Notes: generated by a model from the letters alone, not told the origin. A DNA stretch of 64,000 nt from Actinospineispora acaciae DSM 45401 (GCF_000620785.1 NZ_JIAI01000007.1:310001-374000), one strand, 5' to 3'. Shown: positions 23,849 to 32,311, counted from the stretch's first letter. Numbers and translations are program-made.

Positions 23849-24700
23849 GTGAACCTGGCAGAGCTCGGCGCGTTCCTGAAGTCACGACGCGACCGGATCC
23901 GGCCCTCCGACGTCGGCCTGCCGGCCGGCCCCCGCCGCCGGGTCCCCGGACTGCGGCGGGACGAGGTCGCCCAGCTCGCCGGCGCGTCCGTCGACTACTA
24001 CATCGAGCTGGAACGCGGGCGCGGCGCGCAGCCGTCCGAACAGATGGTGGCCGCCCTGGCCCGCGCGCTGCGCCTGACCCTGGACGAGCGCAACCACCTC
24101 TACCACCTGGCCGGCCGCCCGCTGCCGCCCTCCGGCGGGCCGGCCGCGCACATCCACCCCGGCATGCTCGACCTGCTCGACCGCCTGACCACCACGCCCG
24201 CGCAGGTCATCACCGACCTGCACGTCACGCTGGTGCAGAACCGCCTGGCCGTCGCCCTGCTGGGCCCCGCCCCCGCCGCGAGCGCCCCCGACGCCAGCTT
24301 CGTCCACCGCTGGTTCACCGCCCCGTCCGCGCGCGCCATCTACCCGCCCGAGGACCACCCGCACCACTCCCGCACCTTCGTGGCCGACCTGCGCGCCGCC
24401 GTCGCCCGCCGAGGCCCCCGCGACGCCGAGACCGCCACGCTCGTGACCGAGCTGCACCGCCGCAGCGCCGAGTTCGCCGCCCTGTGGGACCGCCACGACG
24501 TCGCCGTCCGCCGCTCCGACCGCAAGCGCATAGTCCACCCGACCCTCGGCACCATCGACGTCAACTGCCTCAACCTGTTCAGCGAGGACGGCCGCCAACG
24601 CCTGCTCTGGTTCACCCCCGCTGTCGGCACCGACTCCGTCGAACAGCTCGACCTGCTCTCCGTCCTCGGCACCCAGGACCTCACGCCCGAACGCCGCTGA
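23849..24700 (+). CDS. MmyB-type XRE transcriptional regulator
   Basis: The 283-residue protein begins with the conserved LAELGAFLKSRRDRIRPSDVGLP, then RRRVPGLRRDEVAQLAGASVDYYIELERGRGAQPSEQMVAALARAL, which is the XRE helix-turn-helix as found in MmyB-like regulators. The C-terminal MmyB ligand-binding (PAS-like) domain shows the family signs TPAQVITDLHVTLVQNRLAVALLG, FVHRWFTAPSAR and VDVNCLNLFSEDGRQRLLWFTP. Members commonly regulate an adjacent SDR gene and may sense fatty-acid-like molecules. GTG start at 23849. Divergent from the SDR-tautomerase operon, its probable target. Confidence 0.85.
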   Translation: MNLAELGAFLKSRRDRIRPSDVGLPAGPRRRVPGLRRDEVAQLAGASVDYYIELERGRGAQPSEQMVAALARALRLTLDERNHLYHLAGRPLPPSGGPAAHIHPGMLDLLDRLTTTPAQVITDLHVTLVQNRLAVALLGPAPAASAPDASFVHRWFTAPSARAIYPPEDHPHHSRTFVADLRAAVARRGPRDAETATLVTELHRRSAEFAALWDRHDVAVRRSDRKRIVHPTLGTIDVNCLNLFSEDGRQRLLWFTPAVGTDSVEQLDLLSVLGTQDLTPERR

Positions 24701-24733
24701 ACCGTCGGTGGCCGGCTGTACGTTCGTGGGTTG

Positions 24734-25105
24734 ATGGACGAGCTGGACGAGAGGCTGGACCGGATCGGGCGGCAGCCCTTCCGCGCGAAGTTCCGGCTGC
24801 GCGGGCGGGATCGCGCGGTGGTCGACCTGCGCGGGATCATGACCGTCCGAAAGCACACCGAGGATCTGATCGGACGCAGGCTGGCCCCGGCCGAACCGCG
24901 CAACGACGGCCGCCAGACCCCGTATCGAGGGCATCCCACCTTCGTCGCCCAGCACGCCACCGCGACGTGCTGTCGCACCTGCCTCGCGCGCTGGCACGGC
25001 ATCCCCGCCGGGCACGCGCTCGACGACGCCGAGCGGGCCTACGTGGTGGAGGTGATCTGCCGGTGGATCGTCAAGCAGTACGCGCCGCACCGCCCGCCAG
25101 CGTGA
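24734..25105 (+). CDS. DUF4186-family protein
   Basis: The 123-residue product matches DUF4186 closely by eye: FRAKFRLRGRDRAVVDLRG, RRLAPAEPRNDGRQTPYRGHP and the conserved FVAQHATATCCRTCLARWHGI, with a cysteine/histidine cluster (QHATATCCRTCL...WHGI) that may bind a metal. It is compact, globular and lacks signal peptide or membrane helices. Function is not known for the family. I use the ATG at 24734; a TTG three bases earlier would add one residue. It ends 26 bases before the antisense tRNA-Asn gene. No operon partner is evident. Confidence 0.82.
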   Translation: MDELDERLDRIGRQPFRAKFRLRGRDRAVVDLRGIMTVRKHTEDLIGRRLAPAEPRNDGRQTPYRGHPTFVAQHATATCCRTCLARWHGIPAGHALDDAERAYVVEVICRWIVKQYAPHRPPA

Positions 25106-25130
25106 TCAAGTGGGGCTTGACCTGCGAAGG

Positions 25131-25206
25131 TGGCTCCTCCGACTGGACTCGAACCAGTAACCCTGCGGTTAACAGCCGCATGCTCTGCCAATTGAGCTAC
25201 GGAGGA
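25131..25206 (-). tRNA. tRNA-Asn (anticodon GTT)
   Basis: Read on the minus strand the gene starts TCCTCCGTAGCTCAATTGG, has the anticodon loop CTGTTAACC (GTT), the T-loop GGTTCGAGTCC, and an acceptor stem TCCTCCG/CGGAGGA with discriminator G. The 3' CCA appears to be encoded (25131-25133), giving 76 bases including CCA. The location next to a YtxH-like gene and dnaG is common in actinobacteria. Confidence 0.95.
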
Positions 25207-25350
25207 TCGCTTAGGTGCCAGGCGGGCTCGCCGCCGACGTGTCAAAGGATAGCCCACCGCGTCGGCGGGGCTACAGCCCCTCCCCGGCTTGTGGGCAGGG
25301 CGTCGCCGCCGCGGCAGGATGGAGGGCGAGTCGACGCTGGGAGGATGCAC

Positions 25351-25581
25351 ATGATCCCGTTCTTGCTCGGTGCGGCGGTCGGGTATGTGCTCGGTGCCCG
25401 GGCCGGCCGTGAGCGGTATGAGCAGTTGGCGCGGACGTATCGGCGGCTGGCCGACCACCCGGCGGTGCAGGGCGCGGCGGGCATCGCGAAGGCCAAGATG
25501 GTGGACGCGGTGAGCGCGGCGGCCGGGGCTCGGCGGGAGCCGTTGGCCAGTACGAACGGTCGGGGTGGCGCGGCGTCCTGA
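25351..25581 (+). CDS. Small YtxH-like membrane protein
   Basis: The 76-residue protein has a single N-terminal glycine-zipper-like hydrophobic segment (MIPFLLGAAVGYVLGARAG), then a basic/amphipathic region RERYEQLARTYRRLADHPAVQGAAG and a flexible tail. This is the pattern of the conserved actinobacterial protein found near dnaG and tRNA-Asn, usually labelled YtxH-like. The ATG at 25351 sits six bases after GGGAGG; the ATG at 25345 directly abuts it and is less likely. It converges with the MOSC gene, with only five bases between stops. Role unknown; probably one membrane pass with the bulk on the cytoplasmic face. Confidence 0.72.
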   Translation: MIPFLLGAAVGYVLGARAGRERYEQLARTYRRLADHPAVQGAAGIAKAKMVDAVSAAAGARREPLASTNGRGGAAS

Positions 25582-25585
25582 GCGG

Positions 25586-26326
25586 TCAGTCGAGCAGGTA
25601 CACCTCGTCGCCGGGCATCGCGGCGCCCGGCTCCAGCACGGCGGCGTACACGCCGAGGGCCAGCTCGTACGGCGCGAGCACCTTCAGCAGCGCGGGCGAG
25701 CGGCCCAGGCCGAGCTGGTCCTGGGTGACCATCACGCAGCGGATGGTCGGGCCGGTCACGCCGAGCAGCGCGGTGCCGACCCGGAGCTGGCGGCCGATCC
25801 AGCCGTCCTCGGCCCGGTCCTCGCCGTCGACGTCGATCACCAGGTTGGGCCGGGCGCGCTGCCAGCCGACGTGCTCGTCCGGGGCCTGGGCGGACCACCA
25901 GCGCAGGGTGGCCGAGGTGATCAGGTGCACGGGGGCGGCGTCGTGGTGCGGCCCCTCCTCGGTCGGGGTGACGGTGACCGGGCGGCCGACCACCTCGGTC
26001 AGCGCGGCCGGCAGCTCCGGGGAGGCCACGTCGAACTCCCGGCCGTCGGGCAGCCGCAGCAGCGCCTCCGCGTCAACACTGTCACCGCCGTGGCCGCCGT
26101 CGAGGAGCCGGGCGGACATCTCCAGCATGTGGTCCAGCCGCGCCCAGCGCCAGGTGTTCTTGCCGGACCCGCGCTTGCCGTCCTCGGTGCGCAGCGCCCA
26201 CGCCCGGTCGCCGGGCACCCCGCCGGGCTCGAGCACCAGCCGCTCCGGCCGCTCGCCCTGTACCGACTTGACCGGGTAGCGGGCGCACACCTCGACCGTC
26301 CCGACCCGTGTCCCGCGACCGCTCAT
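25586..26326 (-). CDS. MOSC-domain protein with N-terminal beta-barrel
   Basis: The 246-residue protein has the MOSC_N element (VEVCARYPVKSVQGERPERLVLEPGGVPGDRAWALR) followed by a MOSC domain with the conserved region RARPNLVIDVDG...WIGRQLRVGTALLGVTGPTIRCVMVTQDQ, where the invariant Cys (TIRCVMV) is present. MOSC proteins bind the molybdenum cofactor or transfer sulfur; YcbX and mARC-like members reduce N-hydroxylated compounds. The 4-nt ATGA overlap puts it last in the dnaG operon. Substrate unknown. Confidence 0.85.
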   Translation of the reverse strand: MSGRGTRVGTVEVCARYPVKSVQGERPERLVLEPGGVPGDRAWALRTEDGKRGSGKNTWRWARLDHMLEMSARLLDGGHGGDSVDAEALLRLPDGREFDVASPELPAALTEVVGRPVTVTPTEEGPHHDAAPVHLITSATLRWWSAQAPDEHVGWQRARPNLVIDVDGEDRAEDGWIGRQLRVGTALLGVTGPTIRCVMVTQDQLGLGRSPALLKVLAPYELALGVYAAVLEPGAAMPGDEVYLLD

Positions 26327-27099
26327 CCCCCGGCCCGAGCCACGAGGAAGATGCGCCGGAACGGGAACCAGGTGCTGCCGTCCGCCCGGAGCGGGTAGGC
26401 GCGGGCCAGCCGGGGCGCCAGCTCGGCGCGGAACCGTTCCCACTCGGTGTCGTCCAGCGCCTTGCGGACCGGGCGCAGCGCGGTGCCGGTGATCCAGGTC
26501 AGCACCGGGTCCGGGCCGGTCAGCCGGTGCAGGTAGGTGGTCTCCCAGGCGTCCACCAGGGCACCGGTGCCGGCCACCGCGTCGGCGTACTCCATGGTGC
26601 CCGCCACCGCGTGCTCGTCGCGGACCTGGACCCGCCCGCGCCACGGCGGCTCGTCCAGCAGCTCGCGGATCAGCACGTGCGACGGCGAGGCGAAGTTGCC
26701 GGGCACCTGCATGGCGAACCAGCCGCCCTCGGGCATCGCGGCGACCCAGCGCACCACCAGCTCCGGGTGTTCGGGGATCCACTGCAGGACGGCGTTGCAG
26801 ACCACCACGTCGTCGGACGGCCCCGGCGACCAGTCCCGCACGTCCGCCTGCCTGGCCGGCACGCCCCGGGCGCGCGCGTCGGCCACCATCTCGGCCGAGG
26901 AGTCCAGCGCGTCCACCTCGGCGTCCGGCCAGCGCGCGGCCAGCAGCCCGGTCAGGTGGCCGGGGCCGCAGCCCAGGTCGACCACCCGGCGCGGCTCGGT
27001 GGCGCCGACCCTGGCCAGCAGGTCGTGGAACGGCCGGGACCTGTCGTCGTCGAACGTCAGGTACGCGGCCGGGTCCCAGCCCAGCGACGAACGGGTCAC
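26323..27099 (-). CDS. tam: Trans-aconitate 2-methyltransferase-like SAM methyltransferase
   Basis: The 258-residue protein begins with the Tam-specific WDPAAYLTFDDDRSRPFHDLLARV and has VVDLGCGPGHLTGLLAARWPDAEVDALDSS (SAM-binding motif I and II), VVCNAVLQWIPEHPELV and FAMQVPGNFASPSH, all as in trans-aconitate methyltransferases. The enzyme would detoxify trans-aconitate by O-methylation with SAM. GTG start in a GTGA overlap with the preceding unknown gene, and its own stop overlaps the MOSC start. Other class I methyltransferases share the first motifs, but the N-terminal segment is diagnostic. Confidence 0.85.
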   Translation of the reverse strand: MTRSSLGWDPAAYLTFDDDRSRPFHDLLARVGATEPRRVVDLGCGPGHLTGLLAARWPDAEVDALDSSAEMVADARARGVPARQADVRDWSPGPSDDVVVCNAVLQWIPEHPELVVRWVAAMPEGGWFAMQVPGNFASPSHVLIRELLDEPPWRGRVQVRDEHAVAGTMEYADAVAGTGALVDAWETTYLHRLTGPDPVLTWITGTALRPVRKALDDTEWERFRAELAPRLARAYPLRADGSTWFPFRRIFLVARAGG

Positions 27100-27623
27100 C
27101 CTCGCGCCTCCTTCAGCTTGCGCGCCACCTCGACGGCCACCCGCCGGACCGCGTCGACGTCCGCGCCGGGGTCCGGCCGCACCTGCAGCACCATGCCGTC
27201 GCGGCCGGGCACGGCGCGCTGCACGAACCAGGCCCCGCCGCCGGGCAGCTCGCGGCGGTGCCGGGACCGGATCGAGCCGGTGACCCGCTTGTGCACCACC
27301 TCGGGCACGGCACCGGGCTCGGCCAGCGGCAGCCGGCGCGGCGGCAGGTCGCGCAGCAGCACCGCGTCACCGGCCTCGCCGGACTCCTCGGCCTCGATCA
27401 CGCTGAGCGCGCCGCCGCCCCAGGTGGCCTTGCTGACCAGGTGCCAGCCGACGCGGCGCCCCTCCGGCAGCCACAGCCCGTACGTGCTGACCACCAGCGG
27501 GCCGCCGCCGGACACCGTCGCCGTGGCCAGCACCCGCTCCTGCGCGTCCAACCGCCCGGCGAACCCCTCCGGCAGCCGCTCGCCGCCGAGCAAACCGACC
27601 AGCCGCGCCCGCCAACCACTCAC
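27096..27623 (-). CDS. Conserved protein of unknown function in dnaG operon
   Basis: The 175-residue product (GTG start within the dnaG stop) is predicted to be soluble and all-purpose beta-rich: ERVLATATVSGGGPLVVSTYGLWLPEGRRVGWHLVSKATW, followed by PEVVHKRVTGSIRSRHRRELP and VRRVAVEVARKLKEARG. No enzymatic motif is recognised. Proteins of this size and pattern follow dnaG in many actinobacteria, so it is a genuine gene; overlaps of four bases at both ends tie its translation to dnaG and to the methyltransferase gene. A link to replication is only suggested by position. Confidence 0.75.
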   Translation of the reverse strand: MSGWRARLVGLLGGERLPEGFAGRLDAQERVLATATVSGGGPLVVSTYGLWLPEGRRVGWHLVSKATWGGGALSVIEAEESGEAGDAVLLRDLPPRRLPLAEPGAVPEVVHKRVTGSIRSRHRRELPGGGAWFVQRAVPGRDGMVLQVRPDPGADVDAVRRVAVEVARKLKEARG

Positions 27624-29521
27624 GCGGTGCCCAACGAACGTTCCCGCAGCGCCTTGCGGTACTGCTCCAGGGCGACCAGGTCGCCGAACAGCGTGTGGTA
27701 CTCCTCGGCCTGCTCGACCGGCGAGGTCCGCTGCAGCCGCGACTTCAGCTCGGCCACCTGCCGCTCCACCATCGCGCCCTGCAGCCCGGCCAGCAGGCTG
27801 CCCACGTACCTGGGCATGCCGTCGTTCTTGGTGGCCATCCGCAGCGGCTCCACGGCCAGCTCGGTGAGCAGCGAACGCAGCGCGCTCGGGCACTGGGCGG
27901 CGACCAGCTCCAGCCACTCGGTGCCCTCGTGCCCACCGGCCGCGCCGCCGGCCTCCCGGATGCCCCGGTGCACGGCCACGTAGGACGGGTGGGTGAACGC
28001 GCCGTCCGGCAGCTCGTCGTAGGACGGACCGGCCACCGCCGGCACCTGCAGCGCCGACTTGATCGCTTCGCGCTGCAGCCGCAGCCGGGGGTCGTCCGGC
28101 GCGGGCCGCGACAGGCCGCCGTTCCCGGCCGGGTCGACGGCGCCGTTCCCGTTCGCCGGCCCGCGCACCACCCGGGGCCGGTCGGACGGCGCGTCGGCCT
28201 CCTCGCGCACCCGCTGCACCACGGTGGCCTCGTCCGCCCAGCCCACCCAGCCGGCCAGCCGCCGGGCGTAGCCGTCCCGCAGCGAGCGGTCCTTGATCCG
28301 GGCAACCAGCGGGACGGTCCGGCGCAGCGCGCCCACCTGGCCCTCGGTGGTGTCCAGGTCGTAGTCGCGCAGCAGGTTGCGGATGGCGAACTCGAACAGC
28401 GGCTCGCGGCGGGCGACCAGGTCGCGCACGGCGGTGTCGCCGGAGCGCTGCCGCAGCTCGCACGGGTCCAGCCCGTCCGGCGCGATCGCCACGAAGGTCT
28501 GCCCGACGAACTGCTGCTCGCCCTCGAACGCCTTGAGCGCGGCGGCCTGGCCGGCGGCGTCCCCGTCGAACAGGTAGATCATCTCGCCCAGGTCGAACGA
28601 GTCATCGCCGATCAGCCGGCGCAGCACGCCGATGTGTTCGGTGCCGAACGCGGTGCCGCAACTGGCCACCGCCGTGGTCACCCCGGCCAGGTACAGGGCC
28701 ATCACGTCGGTGTAGCCCTCCACCACGACGGCCTGGCGGCGCCGGGCGATCTCCCGCTTGGCCAGGTCCAGCCCGAACAGCACGTGCGTCTTGCGGTAGA
28801 CCGGGGTCTCGGTGGTGTTGAGGTACTTCGCCTCGATCGGGTCGTCGTCGAACAGCCGCCGCGCGCCGAACCCGACCACGTCGCCGCCCAGGTCCCTGAT
28901 CGGCCACAGCAGCCGGCGGCGGAACCTGTCGATCGGCCCGCGCCGGCCCTCCTTGGACAGCCCGGCCTTGAACAGCTCGTCCAGGCTGAACCCGGCGGCC
29001 AGCAGGTGCTTGGTCAGCCCGTCCCACTCCGAGGGGGCGTAGCCGCAGCCGAACGTCGTGGCGGCCGCCGCGTCGAACCCCCTGCCGGTGAGGAACTGGA
29101 CGGCAGGCGCCGCCTCCGGGGTGCGCAGCCGCTCGGCGTAGAACTCGGCGGCGCGCCGGTTGGCCTCCAGCAGCCGGGTGCGGGTGCCCTTCTCCCGCTG
29201 CACCGACGAGCCGCCGCCGGTGTAGGTCAGCCGGATGCCGACCTTGTCCGCGAGCCGCTCGACGGCCTCCACGAAGCCGAGGTGCTCGATCTTCATCACG
29301 AAGTCGATCACGCTGCCGCCCTCGGCGCAGCCGAAGCAGTGGAACGTGCCGTGCGTCGGGCGGACGTTGAACGAGGGCGTCTTCTCGTCGTGGAACGGGC
29401 ACAGGCCCTTCAGCGACCCGGCCCCGGCGCGGCGCAGCGCGACGTACTCGCCCACCACCTCGTCGATCCGGGCCCGTTCACGGACCTTCGCGATGTCCGC
29501 GTCCCTGATCCGGCCAGCCAC
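27620..29521 (-). CDS. dnaG: DNA primase DnaG
   Basis: The 633-residue protein has the CHC2 zinc-binding domain (C41, H44, C62, C65: CPFHDE and HCFGCAEGG), the RNA-polymerase core with VVVEGYTDVMALYLAG and the TOPRIM LFDGDAAGQAA acidic motif, and a C-terminal helicase-binding domain (about 440-630). It makes RNA primers at the replication fork with DnaB. The GTG start gives VAGRIRDADIAKVRERARIDEVVGEYV, the normal N-terminus. Length is typical for actinobacteria. It leads a four-gene chain (dnaG, unknown, tam-like, MOSC) in which each pair overlaps by four bases. Confidence 0.97.
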   Translation of the reverse strand: MAGRIRDADIAKVRERARIDEVVGEYVALRRAGAGSLKGLCPFHDEKTPSFNVRPTHGTFHCFGCAEGGSVIDFVMKIEHLGFVEAVERLADKVGIRLTYTGGGSSVQREKGTRTRLLEANRRAAEFYAERLRTPEAAPAVQFLTGRGFDAAAATTFGCGYAPSEWDGLTKHLLAAGFSLDELFKAGLSKEGRRGPIDRFRRRLLWPIRDLGGDVVGFGARRLFDDDPIEAKYLNTTETPVYRKTHVLFGLDLAKREIARRRQAVVVEGYTDVMALYLAGVTTAVASCGTAFGTEHIGVLRRLIGDDSFDLGEMIYLFDGDAAGQAAALKAFEGEQQFVGQTFVAIAPDGLDPCELRQRSGDTAVRDLVARREPLFEFAIRNLLRDYDLDTTEGQVGALRRTVPLVARIKDRSLRDGYARRLAGWVGWADEATVVQRVREEADAPSDRPRVVRGPANGNGAVDPAGNGGLSRPAPDDPRLRLQREAIKSALQVPAVAGPSYDELPDGAFTHPSYVAVHRGIREAGGAAGGHEGTEWLELVAAQCPSALRSLLTELAVEPLRMATKNDGMPRYVGSLLAGLQGAMVERQVAELKSRLQRTSPVEQAEEYHTLFGDLVALEQYRKALRERSLGTA

Positions 29522-29567
29522 CCTGGTGAGTCTATGCCGGGGCGCCACCAGGGCCGGCCAGGGCCGG

Positions 29568-29954
29568 TCAGTCCTCCAGAACGAGGCAGAACGGGTGGCC
29601 GGCCGGGTCGAAGTAGACCCGGAACCGCTCCGGCTTGGGCTGCACCTCGGCCTTGCGCGCGCCGAGGGCGAGCACCTCGCGCTCGCCGTCGTCCAGGTCG
29701 GGCACGTCGAGGTCGATGTGCAGCTGCTGCGGGCTCCGCTCGTCGGGCCACGCCGGCGGGCGGTGCCCCGGCGCCTGCTGGAAGGCGATCGTGACCGGGC
29801 CGTCCGCGCGCAGCTCCACCCAGTCGTCACGCGAGTCCGGGTGGACCGGCCAGCCGGTGATCGCGGAGTAGAAGCCGGCGAGGGCGCGCGGGTCGGGGCA
29901 GTCGAGGGCGACGAGGCTGAACCGGGCGATCGAGGTGGCGGGGGAGGTCGTCAT
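29568..29954 (-). CDS. VOC-family protein
   Basis: The 128-residue single-unit VOC protein shows ARFSLVALDCPDPRALAGFYSAITGWPV, QQLHIDLDVPDLDDGEREVLALGA and a terminal RVYFDPAGHPFCLVLED, the standard pattern of actinobacterial glyoxalase-like proteins (with H and E at metal positions). ATG at 29954. It is divergent from the second ECF41-type sigma gene (153 bases between) and 46 bases upstream of dnaG in the same direction. Reaction unknown. Confidence 0.85.
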   Translation of the reverse strand: MTTSPATSIARFSLVALDCPDPRALAGFYSAITGWPVHPDSRDDWVELRADGPVTIAFQQAPGHRPPAWPDERSPQQLHIDLDVPDLDDGEREVLALGARKAEVQPKPERFRVYFDPAGHPFCLVLED

Positions 29955-30107
29955 GGCCCGCACCGTAGCGCCGCTCACCGACAGTTCGCCGGGTCCGGCA
30001 CGCTCGTCGCCCTCGACGGCCCGCCTGGCGCCGCGATCGGGGCGATTGTCGCGCTGAGAGCCGCGCTCAGCCGGTATCGGCCGTACTTCGCCACTACCGT
30101 CACATTT

Positions 30108-31070
30108 GTGTCGATCGCGCCCGACATCGAGGAGCACCGCGCCCACCTGGTCGGCGTGGGCTACCGGATGACCGGCAGCCTCGCCGACGCCGAGGACGCG
30201 GTGCAGGAGGCGTGGCTGCGGTTGAACCGGCTCGCCGACTACGAGCGGGCCGAGATCGAGGACCAGCGCGCCTGGCTGACCACCGTGGTCGCCCGGCTGT
30301 GCCTGGACCGGCTGCGCTCGGCCACCGCGCGCCGGGAGAGCTACGTCGGCCCGTGGCTGCCCGAGCCGCTGGTCTCGGCCCCGCACGACGACGACCCGCT
30401 GGCCTCGCTGGTGCGCGACGAGGGCATCCGGATGGCCGCCATGGTGGTGCTGGAACGGCTGACCCCGCCGCAGCGGGTGGCGTTCGTGCTGCACGACGCG
30501 CTGGCGCTGCCGTTCGGCGAGATCGCCGCGGTGCTGGGCTGCTCCCCGGACGCCGCCCGCCAGCACGCCTCGCGGGCCAGGCGGGTGCTCGCCGACGCGC
30601 AGCCGCCGCCCCGGGCCGACGCCGCCGAGCAGCGGCGCCTGCTCGGCGCGTTCACCGACGCGCTCGGCCGGGGCGACGCCGACGCGCTGGTCTCGCTGCT
30701 GCACCCGGACGCGGTGCTGATCAACGACAGCGGCGGGCTGACCCCGGCCGCCCGGCGCGAGGTGCACGGCGCGACCAAGGTGGCCCGGCTGCTGGTGGGC
30801 CTGCTGCACAGGTACGGGCCGGAGAACATGTTCAAGGGCTGGGCACCGGTGCTGGTCAACGGCGAGCAGGGGCACGTGTCCGGCGGGCACGGCGGCGTGC
30901 CGGAGTCGGTCAACGTGTTCAGCGTGCGGGACGGGCTGATCGTCGCCCTCTACGGCGTGCTCAACCCCGCGAAGCTGGCCGGCGCGCTGCCCCGCACCCG
31001 GCTGCGTTCCGAGCGGCTCAGGCCGTCGGCTCCCCGGCCGGCGCGGCCGGGGGCGACTCCGCCGCTGTGA
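30108..31070 (+). CDS. ECF sigma factor, ECF41-like, second copy in window
   Basis: The 320-residue protein has region 2 (HLVGVGYRMTGSLADAEDAVQEAWLRLNRL), the linker WLPEPLV, region 4 (TPPQRVAFVLHDALALPFGEIAAVLGCSPDAARQHASRARRVL) and a SnoaL-like C-terminal domain with DSGGL and NPAKL. These are close variants of ECF41 markers. A further Pro/Arg-rich tail (about 295-320) overlaps the antisense GNAT gene by 53 bases. GTG start at 30108. Unlike the factor at 21890 no DoxX neighbour is present; divergent VOC and convergent GNAT genes give no clear target. Regulation is probably by its own C-terminal domain. Confidence 0.83.
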   Translation: MSIAPDIEEHRAHLVGVGYRMTGSLADAEDAVQEAWLRLNRLADYERAEIEDQRAWLTTVVARLCLDRLRSATARRESYVGPWLPEPLVSAPHDDDPLASLVRDEGIRMAAMVVLERLTPPQRVAFVLHDALALPFGEIAAVLGCSPDAARQHASRARRVLADAQPPPRADAAEQRRLLGAFTDALGRGDADALVSLLHPDAVLINDSGGLTPAARREVHGATKVARLLVGLLHRYGPENMFKGWAPVLVNGEQGHVSGGHGGVPESVNVFSVRDGLIVALYGVLNPAKLAGALPRTRLRSERLRPSAPRPARPGATPPL

Positions 31071-31623
31071 CCCCGTCGGCCAGCTCGCGCGAGAAGCGCG
31101 CCACCGACATCTCGACGCCCACGTACTCCTGCTCCTCGACCAGGCCGTCCGCGCGCCAGCCTCGGCCTCGGTAGAAGGCGTGCGCCCTCGGGTTCTCGGC
31201 GAGCACCCAGAGCACCGCGTGCCGGTGGCCGGTCGCCGCCAGGTGGTCCATCCCGGCGGCGTGCGCGGCGTGCGCCGCGCCCCGGCCGAACGCGTCCGGG
31301 TCCGCGTACAGGGCGTACAGCTCACCGGTCGGCACCCCCGGCCGCCCGTCGCGTTCCGGCTCGCGGGCCGGCCCCACCGCGCAGAATGCCCCCAGCTCCG
31401 GGCCGAAGAACCCGACCCGCAGCGCCAGGAACACCCGCCGAGGGCCGGGCGACTCCAACTTCTCCCGCCACCGCTCGGTGCGCTCGGCGAGGTCCAGCCC
31501 GGCCAGCGCCGAGTCCGGCACCAGACCTCGGTACCCGTACCGCCAGGACCGCACGTGCAGCGCGCCGATCACGGCGGCGTCACCCGCCCTCGCCACCCGT
31601 ACAGTCCACTCATCTACTCCCAC
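31018..31623 (-). CDS. GNAT-family N-acetyltransferase
   Basis: The 201-residue product has the GNAT fold: TVRVARAGDAAVIGALHVRSWRYGYRGLVPDSALAGL at the N-terminus, GELYALYADPDAFGRGAAHAA (motif A, acetyl-CoA binding with a degenerate R-G-x-G-x-A), and WVLAENPRAHAFYRGRGW. It would acetylate an unidentified amine. The GTG at 31623 is the best start I can find; a GTG at 31596 is an alternative that removes nine residues. Its 3' end overlaps the ECF gene. The C-terminal tail is Ala/Pro-rich. Confidence 0.8.
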   Translation of the reverse strand: MGVDEWTVRVARAGDAAVIGALHVRSWRYGYRGLVPDSALAGLDLAERTERWREKLESPGPRRVFLALRVGFFGPELGAFCAVGPAREPERDGRPGVPTGELYALYADPDAFGRGAAHAAHAAGMDHLAATGHRHAVLWVLAENPRAHAFYRGRGWRADGLVEEQEYVGVEMSVARFSRELADGVTAAESPPAAPAGEPTA

Positions 31624-31687
31624 CGGGCCACGGTGGCGCACCGGCCGGCGGCCGTCCACCAGGTTCCCTCTGTGGTGGACTGGACAG

Positions 31688-31711
31688 CGTTCACATGAGC
31701 GTTCACATGAG
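31688..31711. repeat. Perfect tandem repeat of CGTTCACATGAG (two units)
   Basis: Two adjacent identical 12-base units (31688-31699, 31700-31711) lie 16 bases upstream of the TIGR03086 gene start, in the divergent region shared with the GNAT gene. Direct repeats here may be an operator, or simply a replication slip. Confidence 0.6.
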
Positions 31712-31726
31712 GACGAGGAGTTGAGG

Positions 31727-32311
31727 ATGACGGCCAAGTACGACCTCGGGCCGGCCGCCGAGCAGATCAAGACCTTGATCGACGGCGTCACCGACGAGCA
31801 CCTGGACGGCCCCACCCCGTGCGCGGAGTACACCGTCCGCGACCTGCTCGGCCACCTGCTCGGGCTGACCGCCGTGTTCCGCAACGCGGCGACCAGGACC
31901 GGCGACACCGCCGCCCCTCCTGAAGAGCCGGGCACGCTGGTCACCGGCGACTGGCCCGCGCGGCTGGCCGCCCGGCTCGACGAGCTGGCCCTGGCCTGGC
32001 GGGACCCGAACGCCTGGGAGGGCGTCACCGGCGCCGGCGGCGTCGAGCTGCCCTCCTCGCTGGCCGGCACGATCGCGCTGAACGAGCTGCTGCTGCACGG
32101 CTGGGACCTGGCCCGCGCCACCGGCCAGCCGTTCCGCGCCGACCCGGACAGCGTCCGCGCCTCGCTGGAGTTCACCGAGCTGGTCAACAGCCCACGGTGG
32201 ACGGCCGGCCGGGCCGGGCTCTTCGACGACGTCGTCGAGGTGCCCTCCGACGCCCCCGACCTGGACCGCACGCTGGGCCTGAGCGGCCGCGACCCGGCGT
32301 GGACGCCATGA
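31727..32311 (+). CDS. TIGR03086-family (DinB/mycothiol-dependent-like) protein
   Basis: The 194-residue helical protein has LGPAAEQIKTLIDGVTDEHLDGPTPCAEYTVRDLLGHLLG at its start and IALNELLLHGWDLARATGQPF further on. This is the TIGR03086 subset of the DinB/maleylpyruvate-isomerase fold, with three histidines placed for metal binding. Related proteins use mycothiol or act as metal-dependent transferases, but this subset has no proven reaction. The ATG follows GAGG with normal spacing. It overlaps the arylamine N-acetyltransferase start (ATGA), so the two are coupled. Confidence 0.82.
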   Translation: MTAKYDLGPAAEQIKTLIDGVTDEHLDGPTPCAEYTVRDLLGHLLGLTAVFRNAATRTGDTAAPPEEPGTLVTGDWPARLAARLDELALAWRDPNAWEGVTGAGGVELPSSLAGTIALNELLLHGWDLARATGQPFRADPDSVRASLEFTELVNSPRWTAGRAGLFDDVVEVPSDAPDLDRTLGLSGRDPAWTP

